Origin: Ulota crispa | Lineage: Eukaryota > Streptophyta > Bryopsida > Orthotrichales > Orthotrichaceae | Direction of reading: 5' to 3' | Assembly: GCA_963920765.1 (NCBI GenBank) | Contig: OY987249.1 | Coordinates: 13,578,817-13,642,816 of the forward strand | DNA: 64,000 nucleotides | Shown: positions 33,521 through 45,798 of the stretch, piece by piece | Layout: each line of letters begins with the position of its first letter | How positions within the stretch are numbered: position 1 is the stretch's first letter | Translations under genes and position numbers: made by a program | The notes under the pieces: generated by a model | The model's database searches: none | The model's input: the letters and a program-made list of their open reading frames with translations, nothing else | What the model was told of the DNA's origin: nothing

Positions 33521-33784
33521 AACGCCATATTTGTTAATTTGGGAACTAAGTTCAAATTTGGGACTTTTGAAGGTTTAAGGTGATCACCTTAAACCCAACT
33601 CTAGGTTTAAGCAGCATTTTTTTGGTACATGTGCCCTCACTTGAGAGGAGGAATTTGCGAGGGAAAAAATCTTAGTGGCTTAAACTAAATCTATTACCTT
33701 TGAATGTGGTTTAAGGTAACTTTTTGGGTTTAAGATAAGTTCAATTTGGGACCCCCGTTTTTCCAATTTAATAAATATGGCATT
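33521..33784. mobile_element. MITE family B copy, TSD AACT
   Basis: 264 bp, ends AACGCCATATTTGTTAATTT and AATTTAATAAATATGGCATT, flanked by exact AACT repeats (33517-33520 and 33785-33788). It contains TCACTTGAGAGGAGGAATTT and an internal palindrome AAGGTGATCACCTT. Confidence 0.9.
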
Positions 33785-33903
33785 AACTTCACGTTCTACA
33801 TTGACATGGGTGTCAAAAGGGCAACTTCAATGTCAAGAGAGCACCTCACATGGGTGCAAGGCAATTTGCCGATTTTGGATGTTGAAAGGGCAATTGCAGA
33901 TAC

Positions 33904-34843
33904 TCAATCCCTAAAGGACCATTGTCCCTTTGGGGGACAAAGAGATTTTGGGCATGTATCTATGGCTAAACTACTTTGCGTGATTTTTTGAAACTTTTAT
34001 TGGAGATGGGGAATTCGAACAATTGCGTGGGCATCTAATTTTTCCTTTGTTCCAACAACTATTGAAGAAGTTATGCATGAATTTTTGAAAAACAGGGGAG
34101 AGCGGGCACCCAAAAACTTTTTTAAGAATGACACTTTTTCAAAATAAAAATCTGAAATTGGTCTTTAAATTTCTACATATGTGGGGAGCTTTGAATCATT
34201 CAATTTTGATTTATGAGTGAAAAGTCTTAGTTTGCGGGCAGGTATGGAACTCCCATACCTCCATTCCTTTTACCTTTGGTGCTTTACTTTTTTGAGCTCT
34301 TTGTGAATTTTGTTTTTTGATTTTTTTTTTTATTTCCAATTTTTAGTAGACTAAGCTTCCTTGTTTTCCACCCATTTGGATCAAAGTAATTCACATTTCT
34401 GAATTTTATATAAATCCTCCAATTTGGCCTAGTGTGTATGCAAATTTCATGGCCTTACAACATTGCAAGATTTTACAAAGTATGACTCACACCTTCAATT
34501 CATTTGAAAATTCTCCCACACATATGTAACTTGGTCTTCTACATGGGAAAAAAACCTCAACTTTGTGTAGAGCAATTTTTTGATTTAGGGGCAATTAAAG
34601 GCTACTGAAATTTTTGGGCAGTAGGAAAAAAAAACTTTTTTTCTCACTTCAAATGTCAATATCTCACTCCTCTACATCTAAAATGAGCTGATTTTTTTCC
34701 ACAAGTATTTCATATAGTCTAGGGCAAGATCTTATGGTTGGATTTCCAAAATTATTGTTTTCCTACCTTTCTACTCATTCCCACAAAAGTGGCAATTTTT
34801 AGTCACTTTCATCGAAAAAAAGGCTTGATCCTTTAGGGGTTAA
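33904..34843 (+). mobile_element. Family D TTAA element, near full length
   Basis: 940 bp. The left end reads (TCAA)TCCCTAAAGGACCATTG and the right end ATCCTTTAGGGG(TTAA): inverted termini with TTAA or a one-base variant. Just inside the left end is the palindrome TTGTCCCTTTGGGGGACAA. It is colinear with 62664-63580, and with 23353-24304 inverted. It is non-coding. Confidence 0.85.
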
Positions 34844-35335
34844 GCAATTTTGAATATTTAGATGACATTGGATGCCTCTTATGCAAGTGGTGTATGTACT
34901 TGATTTAATTGATTTTGGAAAACAACCATCAATTTGGGCTCTCAAAGGATGAGTGTATGTCAATGTTTTGAAAGAAATAAAAGGGCAATCACAAGTTTGG
35001 ATTCTAAAAGAGCAATCCAGGTTAGTCATGAAAAACAAAAGATTAATACATCTTTTGGATGTTAAAGAGGCAAAATAGCATTTTATACTCAGGTATGCAA
35101 TTAAATGAGTGAAAGGTCAAATAGGAGATTTGATTCAACAAGAATGGATTTTAGATGGACAACTATGAATGTTTGTTAGATAATATAGGATGTTAGTAAG
35201 CACCTGCAACTACTATTTTGGTTGGAAAACTTTGAATATTAAATAGGTAGATGAGAAAAAAAACACATTCAAATGTTCAAGTGACACAATCAACTAGTTA
35301 AAAGCTATTCATGTAATTCTAAACTTTCTACGTCC

Positions 35336-36420
35336 TTAACCCCTAGAGGATCATTGTTCCCTTAAGGACAGTGAGATGTTGGGCATGTAATTTTAGCTGA
35401 ATTTATGTGCATATTTTTTTGAAACTTTTATTGAAAGTGAGGAGTTTAAAAACATATGTAGACATTTAATTTTTTCTTCATTCTAACAATACACAAAGAA
35501 GCTACGCAAAAATTTATCAAAAATGGAGGGAAAAGCCAAGTAGTGTAGGCAGCAAATCTCCTTTGTATGTGAGAATTGACTCCAAAAAGAGGCTCTTTTA
35601 GGAACAAGAAAGACAAACAAATTAGGCAAAGGAGGGTAGAGAGGTGCAGACAATGCCCAACCTGACAATCCACAATGGTGAAGGCTAACAATCCATAATA
35701 GTGAGGGCTAACAATCTGTAACATTGCCGCACACAAGCTAGCATGCGCAAAAAAGGGGCTGACAAACTAAAAATTTGGAATATGACCACACGCATGCTGG
35801 CAAGTGGAGGAGGAGGGGTTGACAATCAATTTGGAATATGATCACAAGCATGCTAGCAAGTGGAGGAGGAGGGGAGGGGGCTGACAATTTGACAATTTGG
35901 GCTATCATGTGCAAGAAAGTTGTTGAGTGGGGCTAGAATTGGCAATTTGTAGTAGCTCAAGGACCAAGAGCAGGGGTAGGGTGGAATGGATCCATCCTAT
36001 GGGCCACCCAACCCTCCATTCCACATACTTCTTGTAAAATTTTGAAAGTCTATTTTTTGAATGGATTGTAATTTTTTATTTATTATTATTATTATTCATG
36101 TGATAATTTACTAAGATTCCTTGGTTTTCACCATTTGCATCTATGTAAATTGAAAGTTTGAAATGTACATAATGCCTCCAATTTTGCCTAGTATATTTGC
36201 AAATTTCATGACATTCCAAAATTCAAGGATTTTTTTGAGTATATTGTACACCTCCAATTCATTTGAAAAATTCTCCCACACAGACCTAACTTGGTTTCTT
36301 ACATGGAGAAATTAGACCTCAACCTTGTGTAGAGAAATTTTTATACTATAAGAGTGGTCAAGGTTTGTGAAAGTTTTGGATGTGAAGGAAAAGAACTTTT
36401 TATCTTTAGATGAGATGTAG
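35336..36420 (+). mobile_element. Family D TTAA element, truncated and internally rearranged
   Basis: It begins TTAACCCCTAGAGGATCATTG and follows family D to about 35520. It resumes at about 36050 (ACACAGACCTAACTTGG, CAACCTTGTGTAGAGA) and fades near 36420 without a right terminus. The intervening 35520-36000 is foreign and contains a duplicated ~58-bp block. Confidence 0.65.
35765..35885 (+). repeat. Two tandem ~58-bp units
   Basis: AATTTGGAATATGACCACAC then GCATGCTGGCAAGTGGAGG is repeated as AATTTGGAATATGATCACAA then GCATGCTAGCAAGTGGAGG, each followed by a purine-rich GGAGGAGGGG stretch. Confidence 0.8.
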
Positions 36421-36854
36421 GAATTTTAAGGTGTTTTGCAATTATCTTTAATTGGATTTGGAAGTAGCTTACCATGCTTCACAAACAACACTTTCAATCT
36501 TATTACTTATGGAAATAGAAATTAGTTAAATGTTGCATTCTTTGATCAAATTTAATCAATGGAGTCATGGGTACTTATATGGCATATACAAGATAAGTGT
36601 AGATGATAGTAAAGCATGTTTCCAAAAAGGCTTGGATAGATGAGTCTATGAGTATTGCACGGGCATTTGTATGAAAGGGAAGTGATGTTGGACTACTTTG
36701 GCAAATATTATAGATGAAAGGGTCCCTCTTTGCACTTTTTTTATTTAAATTGTTTTTGGTCAATATTTTCCCTATCTAAATGTAATTTTAAAATCTATTT
36801 CTACTTGTGAAGTCATCCCTAGAGGTGCTCAACTTCTATTCAAAGGGTATAGAA

Positions 36855-37183
36855 TTTAGGGAAAATTTCATAGATATTTTTGAAGTTTGCAATATTTTCA
36901 TGGATATCCCCACTTTTTCAGAAATATCACAAATACCCTTGGACCATAAATATTAGTTGTTTGTTTTTTTATGCGTGTCACTTCCTTCTACTTTTGTGCG
37001 CACACTAGTACTTTCTTGTTATGCGTGTGCACAAAGGAAGAAGGGAAGTGGAATGTGCAACAAAAAAAAAAAAAAAAACCTAAAAATGGTCCAAGGGTGT
37101 TTGTGATATTCTTGAAAAAAGCATGATTGGGTATCTATGAAAATATTGCAAACCTCATGGGTATCCATGAAAATTTCCCTAAA
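36855..37183. mobile_element. Fold-back MITE (family G)
   Basis: 329 bp. Ends TTTAGGGAAAATTTCATAGA and CATGAAAATTTCCCTAAA are inverted, and the complementarity continues for about 100 bp on each side. It shares its whole architecture with 18279-18575. The loop contains a 17-A run. Confidence 0.85.
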
Positions 37184-37809
37184 AGTTTACACTAGGAAAT
37201 TTCTTGCATTTGGTTTTTAGCAAAGTAGGTATTGGAGTCATTTGAAATGATTCTTAACTACAAAACATGAAAAGTGCTTTTTTTATGTTTCTCTTTTGAA
37301 TTTTTTGTACTTTAAAAATTAAGAGATTGGATTTGTTTTTTTGTTGAAACTTTTTATAAAGAAAGTATAAGGGATTTTATAATGCACAAGCTTTTTCTTT
37401 TCAAGGAAAATAAAACTTTTGGTCCCTAATTGTTGACATCCTATTGATGTAAGAACATTTGAAAATGTTTCTTAATAAGATAAGTCTAATTTCTTTGTTC
37501 TTTAAACAAGATCTTAATTGATTTTGTACTTGTTGACATTTTTATATTCAAACTATACATAAGGTGTTTTTGTGCCTATTGCTTTATATTGATTATTTCT
37601 CAAAAGTAATGACATGTTCTGATATAGAATTTTTGTTTTCTGCTGCAATTATTTACAATAATTTGTTGTTCTGGTTTATGAAAAATTGATGAGATATACA
37701 GGCATCAACTTCTTGGGAGAAAATTTCAAATGGCTTTTTGCTCGTTATGTGTTATCTATATATATATAACTAAATATGATTTATTGAGTGGCAATCATTT
37801 TATTGCAAT

Positions 37810-38260
37810 CCTTTTACCATGTGGATAAATAAAACTGTGTGGATAAAAATTTACTTGAGTAAAAAACATGCATACCTAACAGCCTACATAGGTAAAAATT
37901 TGCGTTAGAAAAAATATATGGATAAAAACTTGCATAAATAAAAACCTGCGTAAAAACTTGCATAGGAAAAAATTGTGTCTGTAAAATAACACATGGGTAA
38001 ATAATAAATAATGTAACAAAATTGCGTGTGTAATAAAATTAAAAAATATAAAAATATTGCATGAATAATTACTATGTGGGTAAAACATGTGTAGGTAAAA
38101 AAGTAAATAATATTTTTTTGCGCAAGAAAAGTGCGACATTTCTTTTATTGTGTGGGTAAAAAACTCTATGGATAAAGAACAAAAAATGCTTTAATGCAAG
38201 GGAATGCTTTGTAAACAAAAACAAATATTATATTGCATGAGTAAAGTTTGAATTTGGAGT
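37810..38260. repeat. Degenerate short-period minisatellite (GGATAAAAACTTGCAT-like units)
   Basis: Over about 450 bp the motif TGGRTAAAAAYTTGCRT recurs in imperfect form (GGATAAAAATTTACTTG, GGTAAAAATTTGCGTTAG, GGATAAAAACTTGCATAAA, GGTAAAACATGTGTAGG and others). The period is 14-18 bp. No coding sense is seen. Confidence 0.7.
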
Positions 38261-39309
38261 GCATGAATAAATAGTAATAATTATTTTCTTTCTAGGAAAA
38301 TGTTTTACGTAATTTGGCTTGAAATTATTTTGCGTCCCGTCGGACCAACGGGTGCTTATACTATTTCATTATAACAATGTTGTAATTCAATTTTGTCATT
38401 TGATTATATTGAGTAAAATAATTGGTGGTTTCATATTTGTATAGTTTTACTACTCTCAATTTTATTTTACATTTGGCAATGTAAAAATTGATTTCATGTT
38501 AACTGAGACCATATAATATGAAAAATATATTTCAACAAAAATTAAAAAAATCTCTTTTAACAAAGTGAAGGTTTTATACAAATCAATTAACTTCCTTTTA
38601 AACAAAAAATGATGCGTACTTTGTCTAACCCCTTCAGATATTTACATCCTTAAACACATACACTTGTCTACAATTGAGTTCAAACTAACTATTTGCTCCT
38701 TACAAATTTGTCCTAAACACAATTTAAACATGGTTTTTATACATTTAATCTTTCCATTAGAATCCTTCAAAATACTCTACACACATGCATAGTAAAGTTT
38801 AAAATTAAACCACAAAACAATTTTCTCTGGAGTTGCTTTATTGAAATTCTAACCTTATTCACATGCACCATTGTTGCCTCTTATAAGCACAAGTAGGTGG
38901 TTGTCCCATCACAACGTGTCCCAAATGCAAGTTTCTTTTGCATCTTTTTTACCATCCTTTTTTGGGCACTACAACCTAAACCATTAATTTTGAAGTTGGA
39001 ATTACCTTTTCAAAACATGAAAATGACCCTTAAAAGACTATGTAGAAAGAAATTTGCTTCACTTTTGAAAATGTGGCAATAACATAAGAATTTAATAATG
39101 AAACACAATACATGTTGATTTTGTGTGCGCATAATCCTTTTAATTAAAAAATGAGAAAATCTTCTTTTGCATGCTATACTTTTTTGAGTTTCTATAATTA
39201 ACAAGTAGTTCATTTTTGTTGGAACACTTTTTATTTAGACAACATATTCTTATACAACCTATTCTATTGAGTATGTAAACTGAAAATAAATATGGAGTGT
39301 ATAAAACAA

Positions 39310-39711
39310 GGGAATGACTAGGTAGACACCCCCCAATTGCTACGCAAACACCCTCATAGTCCAATTTATTAAATTTGAGATTATTATTATGCTGAAATAT
39401 GAAATAAAACCAAAGCAATGAATTTGCATACATTTGTGTTTACAAGCAATGCAAACATACAACAAATATGTTTCATTTGTGACATAGCCAGAGTTAAACC
39501 AATAAATGAAAGGAGCAATTGGTTTAACTCCTAATCACATTACCAATTAGACAAATTTGTTATATGTTTGCATTGCTTGTAGATGCAGATGTACGTTAAA
39601 GTATTACTTTGATTTTATTAAATATTTCAGCTTAACAATAATTTCAAATTTAATAAGTTGGACTATGGGGTGTCCGCGTAGCAATTGGGGGGTGTCCACC
39701 TAATTGCTCCC
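39310..39711. mobile_element. hAT-type MITE with exact 8-bp TSD
   Basis: 402 bp. Termini GGGAATGACTAGGTAGACAC and the complement of GTGTCCACCTAATTGCTCCC are inverted. Complementarity runs on for about 80 bp through CCCCCCAATTGCTACGC and TAGTCCAA. TAAAACAA flanks both sides exactly (39302-39309 and 39712-39719). An 8-bp TSD is the hAT signature; the terminal GGG is less typical. Confidence 0.9.
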
Positions 39712-39719
39712 TAAAACAA

Positions 39720-40640
39720 ATGGAGACCGTAAATGTATGGCGTTTTGGGACCCAAGCTTCTTAAAAGGATTTCCTAAATTCACACTCAATGTTTTTTTAC
39801 AAAATCAAAATTGCTTCAACATTTAATAAGTATGATGTGTTTACAAAGTTAAATCTTAGAAGGTACTTGGAGGTATTTCAACATCTAATGTCTTACAAGA
39901 AGTAGCCATATCAAAGAAATGTATCATTTGTGTTTGTTAGTCAATGTAAAGAATCATTAAAAGTATTATTAGTTTCAAGAATGCATTAATATTATACGAC
40001 ATGACAGAAATAGCGTTCAAAAGCGGCAAAATATGTATCGTTAGATTAGAGGTTCTTTTAACCTCTGTACAAAACTTAGAATTCAAAATCCCTCTTCGTA
40101 ACTTATGCCGTAAAAAAAAAAAAAAAACATGTTGCAAATTGAAAACTACATATGCAATATTGTAACCATTCAAATTTCACAATTCATTTATGCATGTGCA
40201 TATACTCCAGTACACATGCAAAACTACTCCCTGGTAGATATGTTTTATTTTATCACATTAACATAAGATGAGAAATATTATCTTTGGAAAAATTGTCCAC
40301 AAGTTAAAATTTTGAGGCACACCGTCACAAAAAATCGCGGAAGCTCTTTGCCTTGAGATTTTACTTCCAAAGAAATCCCTTTATGCATCAATTGCAATTG
40401 CAAGCGAATAATATTTAATTCCAAATGTATAAAATTCAGTATGTAGCTCATTTAACATTAAAAAGAGTATGAATACTTCACAAACCATAAACTTGTAGTA
40501 CAACATGTTTTCTTCATTTTTGAATTATGCACAACAAAACATGATAAGCTTTCACAATATAATGTACCTACATGATTAAAGTTTGAAGTAATTTACATTT
40601 CTACTTCAAATCAAACCTAAAAAATACCATTAGAAAAACT
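39720..40640. other. AT-rich intergenic DNA
   Basis: No gene or repeat boundary recognised. Confidence 0.5.
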
Positions 40641-41078
40641 ATGAGCCCTCCACAAGGTCCCTAAGAACTCCTCTCGAGGGGTCTCCTTAATTGTTTTAAT
40701 TTGTATTTTGGAGTAACAGCAAGTCCTTATACCCTACTATGTTTTTGAGTGCAATCATGACTCACATTGGCATGTTCAATTTTCATTGGGTGTCACAATT
40801 ACATGTACATATTACCATGGCCCTTTTTTTCTATATTTAAATCTTTAACCTAGTACTTGTGAGGGTAACATTAGTTATGATTGTGGACAATAGTAGGAGA
40901 ATAATTAAGAAATTGTGACATAGTACCTGATTGCCATTTTCTATTCATAGTTTTTGTGAGGTACAATAGGAAAGTCATACAAGGTAAAAACACTTCACAC
41001 ATGCTTTTAATGTACCTAGTCTATGCCCAATAAATGTTAAGAGAGACCATTCTTAAGGACCTTGTGGAGGGTTCATAT
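40641..41078. mobile_element. MITE-like inverted-repeat element
   Basis: Left TATGAGCCCTCCACAAGGTC and right GACCTTGTGGAGGGTTCATA are inverted over about 40 bp, continuing through CTAAGAACTCCTCTC and its counterpart. No TSD could be fixed. Confidence 0.65.
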
Positions 41079-42360
41079 TTTTTCAACTACAATACTTGAG
41101 AACTCACAAAATACATGATTTCTTCTTTACGCATATCAAGTTTATTATGTTTGATTGGAATGCTACCTTCAAGTGGTGTATTTCAAATTCACAAGACTGC
41201 TCAAAAAATAAGAGAATTTCCTCTTTGTAGCAAATGTCATAATTAAAAATATATATGAAGCTTTTGAAACTTTAAAACTAATTAGTTGAACTCACAAAAT
41301 GAGTAACACAACAATTTGAATAACAAAGTCATAATAGTTCTTTATGATTGCAATTTGGTTTTCAATGATACATACGTACCTTCTTAATTAAAATATTCTT
41401 ATATCTTGTGCAATGCAATATTTTTTGCTCACACTTTGTATGGTCGTAAAGCAATTCCGTTGCATTTTTTATTAAAAATGATCACAAACCTTCTCATCTA
41501 CAAAACAAATGTGTGAGAAACTACAAATCTTTCTATTCTACCAAGTTTGACAAGAACAAATTGGATTTATCAAATGCAATTTTTTGGAGAACCTGATACA
41601 ACAAAGCATAACCAAGCATAACAAAGCAATGTCAATCAAAATCATCCTTCACAAGGAAGGTGTATGACCAAACATGGTTTGTATACATGTTTAACCCCTC
41701 ATTGCCAATAGATCTCAAAATACACTAGAAATGGGGATAGTTCTCTTCCACTTAGGCAATGAAGGGTCAAGGTTAATCAAGGATTCATAGGAGTTTATTT
41801 GAAGACATATCTTTGGTAAATTTAGGACTAAAGTGAGTTAATTCAAGATGAACTCTAACACTTTGAGACAAAATTAGTTGCATTGGAATGCTCACAACCC
41901 TTTTAGGTTAATTGCTTTGTAACTTTGAGGTATGTTACTTTAGGAAGTGATAGAAGTGATGTTTTATTTGTAAATTATCCCATTTGAATTTATTTTGTAT
42001 GAAATCCCAATTGTGGAAACATATGCCTGAATCCCTAAGCATCACAGATGATGTTTTTTGGATATGAATTTTGCTAACACTTTAATCATCAAAGTTTATA
42101 ATTTCCATATCCATATGGTGAATTTCTACACAAATTATAGATTTGCACTCTAAGATGGATTTTTAAATTGTTACTTACACTCCAAGTTATTCCATTTAGT
42201 TTAGAATGCTCTCCCAAAACTGCACTTCTGTTTGTGACGCTTAGGAGTTAACACGGTTTCTTCAAGGATACTGAGATTCCTAATTTAAACTCGAAGTCTA
42301 GAGCTTCAATGTAAAAGGGACCATATAAAAAAGTTCATCCATTTTGCTGTGATAGGTTAA
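41079..42360. other. AT-rich intergenic DNA with a tiny TTAA-type inverted repeat
   Basis: At about 41693-41773, TTAACCCCTCATTGCC faces GGCAATGAAGGGTCAA across roughly 50 bp. This looks like a minimal family D/E derivative. Nothing else was recognised. Confidence 0.5.
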
Positions 42361-42631
42361 CAGAACTGCAATCAGGATGCACTTAGGGTTACTCGCTCCG
42401 ATACGGGAGCCACCCACCCCAGTCCAACTGCGTGGTTGGGAAACCGAGAGGAGAGTGTATCTGAGCCCTTAGATGAGAGATCTAACGGCTAGAACGTCGC
42501 GGGAGACCCTTTAAGGGGCAGCTGCAGACCTGAGCTTCCCCCTTTCGACCTGAGAGCTCTCTTCAGAGAGCGTTTTCGCCGCTGCCGCTGCTGTTTGGTG
42601 CTGTGCATCCTCAACTGCTCGTCGTTTCTAG
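42361..42631 (+). promoter_or_regulatory. Promoter region and first untranslated exon of EF-1alpha
   Basis: GC content jumps at about 42370. TTAGGGTTA (42383-42391) is a telo-box, a motif common in plant EF-1alpha and ribosomal protein promoters. A pyrimidine patch CTTCCCCCTTTCG (about 42534-42546) and a possible TATA-like TTTAAGG (about 42510) lie upstream of the untranslated exon, which ends at 42631 (TTTCTAG|GTACG). The transcription start is not determined. Confidence 0.5.
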
Positions 42632-43214
42632 GTACGATGATCACAACGCTCTCGCGTGTTTATTGCAATATCGATTTCGTTTCTGTTTTTTTTTTTCTTG
42701 CGAGCGGTTCGACGTACCGTGGTGTGTGCAAGTAGGGTAAGTTAAATATGTGCGTCGGCGACGGGCTGTTTGAGGGATTCCCTGGTTGGTAGGGTTCGCA
42801 CAGCCTGTGTCGGCGTGGTTGCTTTTGTATTCGTAGATGCGGTTCTCGTTTTTGTGCGTGATTGCTGGCCCAGCTACCGTGTGGATGCGGGGATGTTGGA
42901 CGAGTCGGCTGGAATAAGTTAGGGTTTCTCCGGCAGTCCTTTGGTTCTGGTGCAAGATCTTGAGCGTGTGTGTAGGAGATGAGTGCCGATGTAATATGCC
43001 CTTTCTGAGGCTATCGTGGTCAAACCAGCTTGTTCATGTCAGTCTGACTAAGAAATGATCCTGTGAATATTGAATTTTTTCCGGCTGTAGCCGTGAGCGG
43101 ATGGAGGGCGAGATTTGTAAGCTGCGTCTGGTTCTTTTCCTATGACTAAGCGTAAGCCTTGAAATATGTTTCGTTGTGTTCCTAATTCTTCTCCTTGGAA
43201 CTGTGGTTTGGCAG
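42632..43214 (+). other. 5'UTR (leader) intron of EF-1alpha
   Basis: 583 bp from GTACGATG to TTTGGCAG, ending 10 bp before the start codon. A leader intron at this place is usual in plant EF-1alpha genes and often boosts expression. Confidence 0.8.
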
Positions 43215-43224
43215 ATAATCCAAG

Positions 43225-44821
43225 ATGGGTAAGGAGAAGGTTCATATCAGTATCGTGGTCATCGGCCATGTCGACTCCGGAAAGTCGACGACCACCGGTC
43301 ACTTGATATACAAGCTGGGCGGTATCGACAAGCGTGTGATCGAGCGCTTCGAGAAGGAGGCGGCGGAGATGAACAAGCGGTCGTTCAAGTACGCCTGGGT
43401 GCTGGATAAGCTGAAGGCGGAGCGCGAGCGTGGTATTACGATCGATATCGCTCTGTGGAAGTTTGAGACGGTGAAGTACTACTGCACGGTGATTGATGCG
43501 CCTGGGCATCGCGATTTCATCAAGAACATGATCACAGGAACGTCGCAGGCGGATTGCGCGGTGCTGATCATCGACTCGACGACTGGAGGGTTTGAGGCCG
43601 GTATCTCGAAGGACGGGCAGACACGTGAGCACGCGTTGTTGGCGTTCACGCTGGGAGTGAAGCAGATGATCTGCTGTTGCAACAAGGTAAGATCTTTTTC
43701 TGTTTTTCTAGTCGCCTGTCTGGGAAGACGACGAAGGGCTCTTTTGAATTTTTTGAGGGGGATGTTGGAAGAGTGGCTGTGTTATTGTGATGTTAGGATG
43801 GGTAGATTGGGCGGGTCACGGTATGGACGTAGAGTTGCGGTTTAGGTTGAGCGGTTTTAGGGGGGTGTTGCTTGCATTATTGTGGGTTAGATGGAGCGTA
43901 TGGCTGACAAGGGGATTTGGAATGGATTGTGTGGCTCAGATGGACGCGACCACGCCGAAATACAGCAAGGCGCGGTTCGAGGAGATCAGCAAGGAGGTGT
44001 CGGCGTACCTGAAGAAGGTCGGGTACAACCCGGACAAGATCCCGTTCGTGCCGATTTCCGGGTTCGAGGGAGACAACATGATCGAGAGGTCGACGAACCT
44101 GGACTGGTACAAGGGGCCGACGCTTCTGGAGGCACTGGACAGCGTGTCGGAGCCGAAGAGGCCATCAGACAAGCCCCTGCGGTTGCCGTTGCAGGACGTG
44201 TACAAGATCGGCGGGATTGGAACTGTGCCGGTGGGACGCGTGGAGACGGGCGTGATCAAGCCGGGTATGTTGGTATGTTTCGCTCCGACGGGGCTGACGA
44301 CTGAGGTGAAGTCGGTGGAGATGCACCACGAATCGATGCTGGAGGCGCACCCCGGGGACAACGTGGGGTTCAACGTGAAGAACGTGGCGGTGAAGGACCT
44401 GAAGCGAGGGTTCGTGGCGTCGGACTCGAAGAACGACCCGGCGAAGGAGGCGGCCAACTTCACGGCGCAGGTGATCATCATGAACCACCCGGGGCAGATC
44501 GGGAACGGGTACGCGCCGGTGCTGGACTGCCACACATCGCACATCGCGGTGAAGTTTTCGGAGATCTTGACGAAGGTGGACCGTCGGTCGGGCAAGGAGC
44601 TGGAGAAGGAGCCCAAGTTCCTGAAGAACGGAGACGCGGGGTTCGTGAAGATGATTCCGACGAAGCCGATGACGGTAGAGACGTTTGCGGAGTATCCTCC
44701 GCTGGGTCGGTTCGCTGTGCGCGACATGAGGCAGACGGTGGCGGTGGGCGTGATCAAGGCGGTGGAGAAGAAGGAGGCCACGGGCGCCAAGATCACCAAG
44801 GCGGCTGCGAAGAAGAAGTGA
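43225..44821 (+). CDS. EF1A: Elongation factor 1-alpha (eEF1A)
   Basis: GTP-dependent factor that delivers aminoacyl-tRNA to the ribosome A site in the cytosol. Coding exons 43225-43686 and 43940-44821, split by a 253-bp intron (GTAAGATC...GGCTCAG, phase 0), give 447 residues, the usual family length. G1 is GHVDSGKS (residues 14-21), G3 is DAPGHRD, and G4 NKMD is formed across the intron (NK at 153-154, MD at 155-156), the position I recall for plant genes; G5 is in the PISGFEGDN segment. Domains II and III are complete and the protein ends in the lysine-rich tail KAAAKKK. The coding sequence is markedly GC-rich against the AT-rich flanks, as expected for a very highly expressed gene. A frame open through the intron (from 43787) is not a separate gene. 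Confidence 0.98.
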
Positions 44822-45060
44822 ATGACAGTGCGAATAGAGCTGGTGGAGCAGCAGCAGCAGCATAAGTGTGATGAGGGAGACGTGGTTGCGAGCGCAGCCG
44901 CGGGGCTGCTGTTGAGATTGTGTTGTTGGTCGATATATTTTCTGCAAGCGCAGCAGAGGCAGACGTGGGTTCTGGACCGGAGATGGCAGGGCTTGTGGTA
45001 GCTCTGCACGTGGATGTTCGTAGTATTATTTTTTAATTGAGGCAATTTTCCTTGCTGCGC
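44822..45060 (+). other. Probable 3'UTR of EF-1alpha
   Basis: The region after the TGA stays moderately GC-rich until about 45060, then drops. It contains a CAG-rich patch (AGCAGCAGCAGCAG near 44850). No classic AATAAA is evident. Confidence 0.45.
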
Positions 45061-45474
45061 TTTGCTAAACTGTTGTGTTTGTCACTTGACTGGGAACTGC
45101 TTCTTTACTGGTTGGGTCATGAGAGGATCTTGTTGGAATGGTGTGGACTGATCTCGCTTGCGTGGATATGTGCTTGATGAGGGTTTTATCAAGATGTCGT
45201 TTGTGAAAGCTTAAAATCGTTGTTTGTGTTAAAAATACCTGCTAAATGATATTGCAGCAAAACTGTCTCGATATATCCGTTTGTTTTGTAGGAGTCTTGC
45301 ATATATTTACACTGTCTTCTTCGAACTTGAAGATTCAGCTTAACCAGAATCTTCCATTGGAAGAATGTATCTTTGTGTAACTGTAATAACGGAAGAATCC
45401 AGGAAACGTTCTTGCAATACATTGTGAAGTTGCCAGTTTTGTTGATATTGGTCCCGTCCTGTGGAAGGTTGTTT

Positions 45475-45773
45475 GAGCATCTCCAGACTCGCTCAAAGTT
45501 TACCATCTGGTTTAGCGAGGCCTGAAGGCTCTCAATCTCCACCCATGAAAAGGTGGCCTTCCACTCAAACACACCTCATAAATAAGCAGTTGACCACTTA
45601 TCTAGGGAAGTAGAGAATAAAGCTCACTAAATTTAGGGCAAATAGTGCATGAATAGTGGCTTGGAGAGTGGCTTGCTAGACTTGCTAAATAAGAGAGTTT
45701 GAGAGGGTTTTGAGAAAGACTTGGCTACTTTTCATGCACTTTGGGTGAGCTATAGCCATCAGTGGAGATGCTC
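45475..45773. mobile_element. MITE with GAGCATCTCCA termini
   Basis: 299 bp between GAGCATCTCCAGACTCGC and AGTGGAGATGCTC. From memory this terminus is common in plant MITEs, often of PIF/Harbinger type. The flanks TTT/TTA would be a decayed 3-bp TSD. The interior has TTGGAGAGTGGCTTG-like direct repeats. The 127-codon minus ORF (45189-45572) runs into it and is not regarded as a gene. Confidence 0.65.
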
Positions 45774-45798
45774 TTACATGCTATGTAGTGCTTGTAGA

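Noticed and set aside
43048..43632. 194-codon minus ORF over the EF-1alpha start
   Set aside because: Antisense shadow of exon 1.
43787..44821. Plus ORF starting in the EF-1alpha intron
   Set aside because: The frame is open through the intron by chance. The splice sites at 43686/43687 and 43939/43940 rebuild NKMD and the full-length protein.
43936..45045. Long minus-strand ORF (369 codons) opposite EF-1alpha, with a further 260-codon ORF in another frame
   Set aside because: Mirror frames of a GC-rich, strongly biased coding sequence; the translations have no domain and the plus-strand gene is unambiguous.
45189..45572. 127-codon minus ORF downstream of EF-1alpha
   Set aside because: No motif, and its 5' part overlaps the GAGCATCTCCA MITE.
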